A DNA stretch of 64,000 nucleotides from an uncultured Muribaculaceae bacterium (GTDB lineage: Bacteria > Bacteroidota > Bacteroidia > Bacteroidales > Muribaculaceae), in contig CAJUPZ010000002.1 in the NCBI GenBank assembly GCA_910588065.1, forward strand, positions 124,001 through 188,000, written 5' to 3'. The position numbers and the translations under genes were made by a program. Each line of letters begins with the position of its first letter. The first letter of the stretch is position 1. Shown here piece by piece: positions 56,762 to 64,000 of this stretch. The notes beneath the pieces are model-generated. The model was not told where the DNA came from. It saw only the letters and a list, made by a program, of their open reading frames with translations, and did not search any database.

Positions 56762-58315
56762 TTAGAGGGGTATGTTGCCGTGCTTTTTGGCAGGGTTGAC
56801 AACTTTTTTGGTTGCCAACTGCTGGAGTGCGCGGATGATGCGGAATCGGGTGTTTCTGGGCTCGATGACATCGTCGATATAGCCGTAGCGTGCTGCGTTG
56901 TAGGGGTTGCAGAAGAGTTTGTTGTATTCGGCTTCTTTTTCCTTGAGTACTGCAGCGGGGTCTTCGGCAGCCTTGGCTTCTTTGGCGTAGAGCACTTCAA
57001 CGGCACCGGCACCGCCCATAACGGCGATTTCGGCGGTAGGCCAAGCGTAGTTCATGTCGCCTCTGAGCTGTTTGCAGCTCATCACAATGTGGCTGCCGCC
57101 GTAGCTCTTGCGCAGTGTGACAGTGACTTTGGGCACAGTTGCTTCGCCGTAAGCGTAGAGCAATTTTGCACCGTGGAGAATAACGGCATTGTATTCCTGT
57201 CCGGTACCGGGAAGGAATCCGGGCACGTCAACGAGAGTAACGAGGGGAATATTGAATGCGTCGCAGAAGCGGACAAAGCGTGCGGCTTTGCGCGATGCGT
57301 TGCTGTCAAGCACTCCGGCAAGGAATTTGGGCTGGTTTGCCACGATGCCGACAGACTGACCGTTGAACCGGGCAAAGCCGATGATGATGTTTTTGGCGTA
57401 GTCGCGCTGAATTTCGAGGAATTCACCATTGTCGACAATAGCACCGATAACCTCGTACATATCGTAGGGACGGGTAGCGCTGTCGGGAATGATGTCGTTG
57501 AGGGAGTCCTCAAGACGGTCGATTGGATCGTTGCAGGGCGCCAACGGGGGCTCTTCGAGGTTGTTCTGAGGTATGTAGCTGAAGAGCTTGCGGATTATTT
57601 TGAGGGTTTCCTCACCATCGGCTGCAGCGAAGTGGGCAACACCGCTCTTGGCGCTGTGCACTTCTGCACCGCCGAGCTGATCCTGGGTAACATCCTCGCC
57701 GGTAACGGTTTTAACCACTTTCGGTCCGGTGAGGAACATATATGAGATGCCCTTGGTCATGATGGTGAAGTCGGTGAGTGCGGGGGAGTATACTGCGCCG
57801 CCTGCACATGGACCGAGGATGCCGGAAATCTGAGGGATGACACCGGAAGCAAGGATGTTGCGCTGGAAAATCTCAGCGTATCCCGACAGTGCGTTGATGC
57901 CTTCCTGAATACGGGCACCGCCAGAGTCGTTAAGACCGATGACGGGAGCGCCCATCTTCATGGCCATATCCATGATTTTGCATATTTTCTGAGCCATGGT
58001 CTCGCTCAGAGAACCTCCGAAAACGGTGAAATCCTGCGCGAACACATACACAAGGCGTCCTTCGATTGTGCCGTAGCCGGTCACAACACCGTCGCCGAGG
58101 AAGCTCTTTTTTTCCTGACCGAAGTTGTAGCAGCGGTGACGCACAAACATGTCAATCTCTTCGAAAGATCCTTCGTCAAGAAGCTGTGCAATACGCTCAC
58201 GAGCTGTGTATTTGCCTCTTTCGTGCTGCTTCTGGATGGCTTTTTCGCCGCCGCCCAGACGAGCTTCGTTGCGGAGCGCTATCAGCTCCTGGACTTTTTC
58301 AAGTTGGTTGCTCAT
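56762..58315 (-). CDS. mmdA: Methylmalonyl-CoA decarboxylase carboxyltransferase subunit
   Basis: A 517-residue acyl-CoA carboxyltransferase of the crotonase fold. Landmarks: QKQHERGKYTARERIAQLLD at the N-terminus, the oxyanion-hole regions NDSGGARIQEG and GPCAGGAVYSPALTDF, the second-half VDVPGFLPGTGQEY, and YGGSHIVMSCKQL. It transfers the carboxyl group of (S)-methylmalonyl-CoA to biotin, giving propionyl-CoA. Operon order epimerase-MmdA-OadG-biotin carrier-MmdB supports the propionate route over propionyl-CoA carboxylase. Confidence 0.93.
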   Translation of the reverse strand: MSNQLEKVQELIALRNEARLGGGEKAIQKQHERGKYTARERIAQLLDEGSFEEIDMFVRHRCYNFGQEKKSFLGDGVVTGYGTIEGRLVYVFAQDFTVFGGSLSETMAQKICKIMDMAMKMGAPVIGLNDSGGARIQEGINALSGYAEIFQRNILASGVIPQISGILGPCAGGAVYSPALTDFTIMTKGISYMFLTGPKVVKTVTGEDVTQDQLGGAEVHSAKSGVAHFAAADGEETLKIIRKLFSYIPQNNLEEPPLAPCNDPIDRLEDSLNDIIPDSATRPYDMYEVIGAIVDNGEFLEIQRDYAKNIIIGFARFNGQSVGIVANQPKFLAGVLDSNASRKAARFVRFCDAFNIPLVTLVDVPGFLPGTGQEYNAVILHGAKLLYAYGEATVPKVTVTLRKSYGGSHIVMSCKQLRGDMNYAWPTAEIAVMGGAGAVEVLYAKEAKAAEDPAAVLKEKEAEYNKLFCNPYNAARYGYIDDVIEPRNTRFRIIRALQQLATKKVVNPAKKHGNIPL

Positions 58316-58351
58316 TATATAATAATGTGGTTGTTTTGTGATTAATCGGGT

Positions 58352-58771
58352 TTATTTATTGGGGTCCTCGCACAGTTCAATCAGTGTGCCGCATGTGGAT
58401 TTCGGATGAAGGAATGCGATGTTGAGACCTTCGGCGCCTTTGCGGGGAGCTTTGTCGATGAGTCGTCCGCCTTTGCTTTCCACCTCGGCGAGTGCGTTTG
58501 CCACGCCGTCCTCAATAGCGAAAGCTATGTGCTGGATGCCGCCGCGACCGCCGTTGTTTGCAATAAATTTAGCGATGGCGCTGTCTTCAGCAGTAGGCTC
58601 GAGGAGCTCGATTTTGGTCTGACCGACTTTGAAGAAAGCTGTGCGAACTTTCTGGTCTGCCACTTCTTCAATTGCAAAGCACTTGAGGCCAAGCATATTT
58701 TCATAGAAAGGAATTGCTTCCTCAAGGCTGGGCACCGCTATGCCCACATGTTCGATATGTGAAATATCCAT
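58352..58771 (-). CDS. mce: Methylmalonyl-CoA epimerase
   Basis: 139 residues from ATG 58771 (MDISHIEHVGIAVPSLEEAI); the longer frame to 58846 reads through the leader. Two VOC (glyoxalase-fold) repeats carry metal-binding residues in HIEHVGIAV, KIELLEP, GGIQHIAFAIED and TLIELCED. It interconverts (R)- and (S)-methylmalonyl-CoA, feeding the decarboxylase encoded directly downstream. First gene of the operon. Confidence 0.95.
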   Translation of the reverse strand: MDISHIEHVGIAVPSLEEAIPFYENMLGLKCFAIEEVADQKVRTAFFKVGQTKIELLEPTAEDSAIAKFIANNGGRGGIQHIAFAIEDGVANALAEVESKGGRLIDKAPRKGAEGLNIAFLHPKSTCGTLIELCEDPNK

Positions 58772-58850
58772 GATTGATAGGTTAAAAAAGTTATTGTCAT
58801 ACTGTTGGTGAAGGCGCATCTCTTGTAAAAGAGTATACGCATTCAAGTTG

Positions 58851-58858
58851 CAAATATA
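58851..58858 (-). promoter_or_regulatory. -7 box of the mce-mmd operon
   Basis: The minus-strand TATATTTG gives a leader of about 75 bases; the -33 box is weak. Confidence 0.5.
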
Positions 58859-58903
58859 CGCAAAATCGGTGAAAACTCGTCTTTATTTATAAAAAATAGC
58901 AAA

Positions 58904-58937
58904 AAAGTGCCGGCAATTATCAGGTTGCCAACACTTT
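58904..58937 (-). terminator. Terminator after the PiT gene
   Basis: On the minus strand AAAGTGttGGCAA / TTGCCggCACTTT with an 8-base loop runs into TTTT. Confidence 0.75.
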
Positions 58938-59000
58938 ATGGTCATGATTAGAGAAGGTTAGCCTACAAAGGCACAAATGCCGGAGTAATTGGCATGGCCT

Positions 59001-61283
59001 TTATGAAGGTACTGCATGAGAAAAACTGCGGTAGTGGGCAGGCTCAAGATTCAGCTTGCCTGCAGCCCTCAGCATTTTGCGCAAGGAGGTGACCAGTTCC
59101 TGACTCTCCTGAAGTAGATTCAGGTACACGTATGCCACAGTCATGTCGGATGTGTCACCGTTCTGCAGCAGGTCATATACCTCTTTGGAATTGTTTGACA
59201 GTTGATGCTTCACTGATTCACAGCGTTTTCTGAGAATGTCGATTGTTTCAGGAATATTTTCGTCGACTGCGTTAACGGAATCATTGAAAATAGAGCATAT
59301 CTCATCTCTGATTGCGGATAGCGAATCATGAAACCGGACCGGCAGCGGAGTGAAATTGTTGTCTACATGCTCTTTGCACACCTCATTGATGCGTCGGAGA
59401 TTGTATGTCATTGACATTGCCATGTTGTTGCTCAGGTGAAACCATGTGCTTTTTTCCATAGCAATCCGTGGTGATGCTTTTCTGAAACAGAGGGTGAGCT
59501 TACGCCGCTGTCCTTTAATGACATCCTTTTCTGTGACAAGAGATTTTTCTGCTGTTGACAGCAGCTTCCCTTTATCATTGATAAATCCGTTGATTACATC
59601 CCGGTATACTGTAGCGCCGAAGGTCAGGAACATCTTCTGCTTCTCATTTATATATATTCTGAGCAGAGGCCATACTTCGGAGGCGTTTTCTGTAGAAAGG
59701 ATAGTCTGGAACAGGGTGTCGTTCAATACCTCCTTTTTCTTTTTGTTGAAGCGGATATTGCTTCTTATCAGCATTGTCAGCGCAATCACACCGCCGGCAA
59801 TCATCACCGGCACGCCACCTTTATGCATCAGGCACACAACCAGTCCCGCTCCGATGAACGCAACTCCGGCAGTGATGAACCATCCTCCGATTACCGAGAT
59901 GACACCTGTGATACGGAACACTGCGCTTTCGCGCCCCCATGCACGGTCGGCAAGAGAGGTGCCCATTGCAACCATGAAGGTCACAAAAGTGGTGGAAAGC
60001 GGCAGTTTCATAGAGGTACCCCACGCTATCAGCATACCTGCGAGCATCAGGTTTACGGACCCTCTGACAAGGTCGAATGCGGCTCCATCTTCCGGCTGCT
60101 GAGCGGAAGTGTCCATACGTCTGGAAATCCATTTTTTGACTCCGGATGGTGTTCTTTCACTGATCCAAGAGAATGTGTTTATTGCGCCTCTTACCAGTGA
60201 ACGTCCGATTCTTGATGAACCGAAAAGCTCATCTCCCTGGTTTTGAGCACTCAGGCCTACTGTTGTCTGTGTAACCTGCCGCGCTTTTTTCGATGTTGCA
60301 AGCGACACAACCATTATCATTCCGGCACCGACAAGGAAATAGAATGGTGTCCGGGCCGGCCCGTTGAGACTGTTCATCATGAAGCCGTGAAGGTTGCCTC
60401 CTCCATTTGCCGCATAGTCCTGATAGGAGGCAAGCGAGGTCAGCGGAACGCCGACGAAATTAACAAGGTCATTACCGGCAAAAGCCATTGCAAGGGAGAA
60501 TGTGCCTAACAGCACAACAACCTTGAAAACATTCACTTTCAGGAAATGAAGCAGCTGCATTATGACAGAGAACCCGATGAAACAACCAACCAGAATAAGA
60601 GCGGTATTGTCATTAATCCATGATTTGAGTCCGGGAGTCATTATAGTAAGGTCCTTTATGCCTTTTATCAGCATGAAATAGACGATGGCGGTAGAGGCTA
60701 CGCCACCGAACAATCCAACTTTCCACTTCATGCGGCTCTTATATTCGAATGTGAATATAAGCCGTGACAGGAATTGAACTATAGTGCCGAACACAAACGC
60801 GATTGCAACGGAAAGGAATATGCCGATAATCACTGAGAGCGCTTTTTCGGTGTTGAGCAAATCGCCGACACCAAGTGTGTTTTCCGGGGCGGCAAGCTTG
60901 AACAAAGCCACCACGAAAGTGGCTCCGAGGAGCTCAAATACCATGGACACAGTGGTTGAAGTGGGCATGCCCAACGAGTTGAATATATCCAGCAGAATTA
61001 TGTCTGTGACCATGACTGCCATAAAAATGGTAATGACATCGTAGAAAGACAGATTTTCCGGCCGGAATATACCATGACGGGCAATATCCATCATGCCATT
61101 GCTCATCGCTGCACCTAAAAACACACCGATGGCGGCCACTATCATCACCCGCTTGAAACTCGCAGCCTTTGAGCCAACTGCCGATGACAGAAAGTTGACC
61201 GCATCATTGCTGACTCCGACCGACAGGTCGAATACGGCCAGCAGGAAAAGAAATAATACTATCCCAAGAAAAATTAGATCCAT
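59001..61283 (-). CDS. PiT-family phosphate transporter with PhoU-like C-terminal domain
   Basis: A 760-residue protein. Residues 1-525 hold about ten to twelve membrane helices in the two inverted halves of PiT carriers, with GVSNDAVNFLSSAVGSKAA and GMPTSTTVSMVFELLGATF in the first half and AMAFAGNDLVNFVGVPL and KLPLSTTFVTFMVAMGTSLADRAWG in the second. Residues about 530-760 form a helical, charged cytosolic domain resembling PhoU/DUF47, which in other organisms is a separate protein. It lies 75 bases after the histidine kinase gene on the same strand, so regulator, kinase and transporter may form a phosphate-response operon. Confidence 0.88.
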   Translation of the reverse strand: MDLIFLGIVLFLFLLAVFDLSVGVSNDAVNFLSSAVGSKAASFKRVMIVAAIGVFLGAAMSNGMMDIARHGIFRPENLSFYDVITIFMAVMVTDIILLDIFNSLGMPTSTTVSMVFELLGATFVVALFKLAAPENTLGVGDLLNTEKALSVIIGIFLSVAIAFVFGTIVQFLSRLIFTFEYKSRMKWKVGLFGGVASTAIVYFMLIKGIKDLTIMTPGLKSWINDNTALILVGCFIGFSVIMQLLHFLKVNVFKVVVLLGTFSLAMAFAGNDLVNFVGVPLTSLASYQDYAANGGGNLHGFMMNSLNGPARTPFYFLVGAGMIMVVSLATSKKARQVTQTTVGLSAQNQGDELFGSSRIGRSLVRGAINTFSWISERTPSGVKKWISRRMDTSAQQPEDGAAFDLVRGSVNLMLAGMLIAWGTSMKLPLSTTFVTFMVAMGTSLADRAWGRESAVFRITGVISVIGGWFITAGVAFIGAGLVVCLMHKGGVPVMIAGGVIALTMLIRSNIRFNKKKKEVLNDTLFQTILSTENASEVWPLLRIYINEKQKMFLTFGATVYRDVINGFINDKGKLLSTAEKSLVTEKDVIKGQRRKLTLCFRKASPRIAMEKSTWFHLSNNMAMSMTYNLRRINEVCKEHVDNNFTPLPVRFHDSLSAIRDEICSIFNDSVNAVDENIPETIDILRKRCESVKHQLSNNSKEVYDLLQNGDTSDMTVAYVYLNLLQESQELVTSLRKMLRAAGKLNLEPAHYRSFSHAVPS

Positions 61284-61358
61284 ATAATACGTGTTTATTG
61301 TCGGTACAAAATTCCGTACTATATGTTGCCAAATAATAAATTTTTTGTTGCGTTTTTG

Positions 61359-62753
61359 TTAAGAAAGTCTGAAATCGAAACGCAAGCCGTTGTCATTGGA
61401 TGCTTTTATATAGCCACCGTGGATGGCAATGGCATTTTTCACAATGGCAAGCCCTAGTCCGGTTCCACCTTTTGAGCGAGAACGCCCTTTGTCAATTCTG
61501 TAGAATCGTTCAAATATATGGGGAAGGTGCTCTTGCGGAACGCCGCAGCCATTGTCACGGAACACGAAGTTACCTCGCTCATCCGCCTTTATCCATATTC
61601 CGGAGCCTCCACTGTAGGCGATGGCATTATCAATCAGATTGCGGAACACTGATTCAAGAAGATGACGGTTGCCGGCAATCTCAATATCCGGAACATCAAC
61701 ATGGATATCCATATCAGTTCTCAACCTCTCGCTGTCTGCAACGTTGCCAATGAGTTCACGCAAATTGAGTCTCTCTTTCTCTATTACATCAGCGCCATCA
61801 TCCATTCGTGTGATTGATGATACATCTTCAAGCATTGATGTCAGCCGTTGGGTGCCGGTGCAGATACGGTTTATGAATTCAATCCTTTTGCTGTCCGGCA
61901 GCTCCGGGTGGTCGCGCAACAGGTCGGCGCAAATCTTTATCGAGGCTACCGGGGTCTTCAGTTCATGGTTGATATTGTTGGTAAGCTGTTTCTTAAGTCT
62001 GATTTTATCTCTCTCCTGCTTGATTGCCTCCTGATGTCGCTGGTCTCTCTGCACATACAGTTTCACAATATTTCCGGCTATGTTTCCGAGTTCATCGTGA
62101 GGAAACGCCCAATCCTCATATATCCTCTCTCCTTTTTCAGCTTTTTCCGCAAAACTGTTAAGATTGGATATGCTTGTGGTTATCCTGCGGGCAATGAAAT
62201 ATCCTGCAATACTTACTGCGACGGTGACTGCAAGCATTATCCACAGAAATGAGCTGTCTGCTTTCAGAAAATCGCGGAGTATATGGTTGTATGGGGCGGC
62301 GCTGCGGACAATACTGCCATCCTGCATAAGAGTTGCCGAATAAAAATAATCAGTATTGTCGCTTTGCGAATGTCTTCCAACCGAATATCCGCTGCCATCC
62401 TGGCGGGCTTTGACAACCTCAGGGCGGTTATTGTGATTTGTTTCAGGAAACGGTGTACTGTCATTGTTATCGTAAATGACATTACCGTTTCTGTCAATCA
62501 TAGTGATGCGAAGATCCGAAACCGGAGTCCGGATGCGGCTTGCCACAGAAGCAATATCCTCGCCCTTCTCCATATCGTCGATAATACGGTCGTTGTGCAT
62601 CTGCAGTTCCATATTCATCAGTTCTGTGCGGAAAATCCTTTCCCGATGATACTGAAATATGGTAAATACAGTTACAAGCGCCCAACATAATGCAAGGAGC
62701 GATATCAATACCTTGTGATGAAACGAAAATTTAATCTTGCCAGCCATAACCAT
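61359..62753 (-). CDS. Sensor histidine kinase (PhoR-like by context)
   Basis: A 464-residue kinase. TM1 at about 14-34 (VLISLLALCWALVTVF), a periplasmic sensor of about 130 residues, and TM2 near 170-190 (FLWIMLAVTVAVSIAGYFIA). A HAMP-like linker precedes H-box INHELKTPVASIKICA, N-box VFRNLIDNAIAYS, and G boxes DNGCGVPQEHLPHIFERFYR and GGTGLGLAIV. The start (62753 or ATG 62747) overlaps the response regulator end by about 20 bases. The neighbouring phosphate transporter suggests phosphate sensing; the sequence does not prove it. Confidence 0.88.
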   Translation of the reverse strand: MVMAGKIKFSFHHKVLISLLALCWALVTVFTIFQYHRERIFRTELMNMELQMHNDRIIDDMEKGEDIASVASRIRTPVSDLRITMIDRNGNVIYDNNDSTPFPETNHNNRPEVVKARQDGSGYSVGRHSQSDNTDYFYSATLMQDGSIVRSAAPYNHILRDFLKADSSFLWIMLAVTVAVSIAGYFIARRITTSISNLNSFAEKAEKGERIYEDWAFPHDELGNIAGNIVKLYVQRDQRHQEAIKQERDKIRLKKQLTNNINHELKTPVASIKICADLLRDHPELPDSKRIEFINRICTGTQRLTSMLEDVSSITRMDDGADVIEKERLNLRELIGNVADSERLRTDMDIHVDVPDIEIAGNRHLLESVFRNLIDNAIAYSGGSGIWIKADERGNFVFRDNGCGVPQEHLPHIFERFYRIDKGRSRSKGGTGLGLAIVKNAIAIHGGYIKASNDNGLRFDFRLS

Positions 62754-63393
62754 AACCTGAGCGGTTCACAATCTTTTTACCGTATGGAGCAATCTTGCCG
62801 CGGAGGCGGGTGATGTGAACGTCTATGGATCTATCAATAACTATGCTGTTTTGTGGCCATATACGGTCAAGGATTTCCTCTCTGGTGAATATACGTCCCG
62901 GATTTTCAAGGAATAAAGCAAGCAGCTCAAATTCTTTCTTTGGTAGTTTCACCGGGCTCCCGTCCACTCTGCATACAAGAGTTGCCCTGTCACAGTTTAT
63001 TCCTTGGGCTTTTCCGGGAGATGTGCGGCGCAAAACGGCAGCTATACGGGCGAGCACATTCTTAACAGAGTATGGTTTTGCAATATAATCGTCAGCTCCG
63101 ATGTTCAGTCCCGACACCATATCCTCATCGGAATCCTTGGCAGTGAGAAAGATAATAGGAATATCTGAAGTGTCCGGTCGTTTCTTCAGTATACCGGCCA
63201 TTTCAACACCACTCATGCCGTCCATCATAATATCCAGCAGAATGAGATTGTATTTTTTCAGATCAAGATTCAGAGCCTCCTCAGCGCTGCTTGCCGTGTC
63301 AACCTTATAGCCCTCAAGTTCAAGATAAGCCTGAAGCCCCGAGCGCAGCGCCTCCTCATCGTCAACAATAAGTATATTATGCTTTTCCATCAT
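62731..63393 (-). CDS. OmpR/PhoB-family response regulator
   Basis: 220 residues (two adjacent ATGs, 63393 and 63390). Receiver: VDDEEALRSG, phosphoacceptor in NLILLDIMMDGMSG, FLTAKDSDED and IAKPYSVKNVLARI. DNA-binding winged helix: VKLPKKEFELLALFLENPGRIFTREEIL and DRSIDVHITRLRGKI. It overlaps the cognate kinase gene. A -7 box (63555-63562) lies about 160 bases upstream, leaving a long leader with a small GGGAAAGACTCCC hairpin. Confidence 0.92.
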   Translation of the reverse strand: MMEKHNILIVDDEEALRSGLQAYLELEGYKVDTASSAEEALNLDLKKYNLILLDIMMDGMSGVEMAGILKKRPDTSDIPIIFLTAKDSDEDMVSGLNIGADDYIAKPYSVKNVLARIAAVLRRTSPGKAQGINCDRATLVCRVDGSPVKLPKKEFELLALFLENPGRIFTREEILDRIWPQNSIVIDRSIDVHITRLRGKIAPYGKKIVNRSGYGYGWQD

Positions 63394-63554
63394 TTAATGT
63401 AAATACGAGGTGGTAACACTGTTATAACGTTTAACCCTGATTTTTAGATTAGCGTAGTATCTACCTGCTCCGCTTAATATAAGGTATTATAATGAAAAAT
63501 AGGGAGTCTTTCCCTTGTCTTCGTTTGTCTGCTCTATATCCTCTGATACGCTTG

Positions 63555-63562
63555 CAAAATTA
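63555..63562 (-). promoter_or_regulatory. -7 box upstream of the response regulator
   Basis: The minus-strand TAATTTTG matches TAnnTTTG; the -33 element is weak. No repeat resembling a Pho box was recognised. Confidence 0.4.
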
Positions 63563-63621
63563 CTAATTAATTCTGAAATTAAATCTACCTAATGTGTTAA
63601 AAATCCGAAGAATAAGACTGC

Positions 63622-64000
63622 TTACTCTGACTTACTCTGTCTTGGTATCAGATGTTTGCCGATGGAAAATGTTTTGTTCTCCGGTTTGACATACTGAGAG
63701 ACGGTTTCAACAAGTTGCTTGTCGATTGCCGGACGCTGGATAACATCCACTGCACCGCAGTTACGCATGATACTCAGAACATCAGCGTTGTTCAGATTTT
63801 CTACTATGGCTATGACCGGGAAACCGTAGTTTTCCGTCTTTAGCCAGTTGATTAACTCTCTTGCGGTTCCATCGGGCAAACGTATTGCCGTGACGATAAC
63901 CGCGCCAGGAGGCAGCTTAACCGCCTCAACTTTCCCGGCTTTGATGCTTTCTGCCACAACAGGTTCATACCCGGCCCGTGTTAACAAGCCGGACATGATA
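63622..64000 (-). CDS. Response-regulator receiver protein, 5' end outside the window
   Basis: The frame is open to the window edge (an ATG at 63996 sits inside what looks like receiver helix 1: SGLLTRAGYEPVVAES), so the true start, with the acidic pocket, is outside. Visible: the strand AVIVTAIRLPDGTARELINWL at the phosphoacceptor site (Asp in RLPDG), VIAIVENLN, and CGAVDVIQRPAIDKQLVETV with Arg-Pro in place of Lys-Pro. It stops shortly after the receiver fold (GKHLIPRQSKSE), so there is no output domain on this side. It may be a stand-alone receiver or a truncated NtrC-type regulator. Confidence 0.65.
   Translation of the reverse strand, partial: IMSGLLTRAGYEPVVAESIKAGKVEAVKLPPGAVIVTAIRLPDGTARELINWLKTENYGFPVIAIVENLNNADVLSIMRNCGAVDVIQRPAIDKQLVETVSQYVKPENKTFSIGKHLIPRQSKSE

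Noticed and set aside
56741..57745. 334-codon plus-strand frame opposite mmdA
   Set aside because: It is the complement of a strongly conserved carboxyltransferase gene; the peptide has no domain and simply mirrors its codons. Similar long mirror frames at 52471-53010 and 1938-2333 were dropped for the same reason.

Overview
The window looks like chromosomal DNA from a gut-type member of the Bacteroidales, possibly Muribaculaceae-like. The signs are many promoters of the Bacteroidetes form TAnnTTTG with a TTTG-like -33 box about 19-20 bp upstream, the absence of Shine-Dalgarno sequences, a BtuG/BtuB-type vitamin B12 uptake operon, the type IX secretion sortase PorU, an RprX/RprY two-component pair, a sodium-pumping methylmalonyl-CoA decarboxylase operon and SusC-style carboxypeptidase-regulatory TonB receptors. 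There is no rRNA, so the genus is not fixed. No CRISPR array, insertion sequence or prophage was seen.

Layout. 1-3.9 kb: the end of an OmpA/TPR protein, ribosomal protein L31 type B, and a long NagB-like/PIG-L fusion whose NagB half lacks key catalytic residues. 4-7.1 kb: an AT-richer accessory patch with an XRE-ImmA/IrrE regulator-protease and, divergently, a DUF4417 gene followed by two small overlapping unknown genes. 7.3-13.2 kb: NAD synthetase, a small beta-barrel, a glycosyltransferase and a TonB receptor. 13.3-20.3 kb: a cobalamin riboswitch with a terminator, then a DUF4465 lipoprotein, a PKD lipoprotein, BtuG and BtuB. 20.3-23.4 kb: clc, nth, pheS. 23.5-26 kb: a CotH-kinase lipoprotein broken by a one-base frameshift. 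26-33.6 kb: housekeeping genes dnaJ-grpE, ispE, dnaB, a secreted LRR protein and lepA. 33.7-37.6 kb: nhaA and rprXY. 37.8-45.2 kb: a tiny lipoprotein, a serpin lipoprotein, a GH25 lysozyme, porU and a GH63-like glycosidase.

45.2-53.1 kb is the most unusual part. An AAA_14/DUF4143 ATPase gene is bracketed by two identical 42-bp hairpins, and its promoter is covered by two TGTCC-N9-GGACA palindromes 33 bp apart. Next to it is a five-gene minus-strand envelope cluster: beta-propeller/OmpA-like protein, TPR protein, caspase, DUF4384 protein and a small periplasmic protein. The TPR and caspase reading frames are in the same frame, separated only by a TGA inside a domain that the propeller protein carries intact. 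So this looks like one long TPR-caspase protein split by a nonsense codon.

53.4-64 kb: tRNA-Pro, a small conserved protein, the methylmalonyl-CoA epimerase/decarboxylase operon (with a lamin-tail domain fused to the OadG subunit), a PiT phosphate transporter with a helical C-terminal extension behind a PhoBR-like two-component pair, and a receiver-domain protein cut by the window end. All statements come from reading the sequence; no database search was run.
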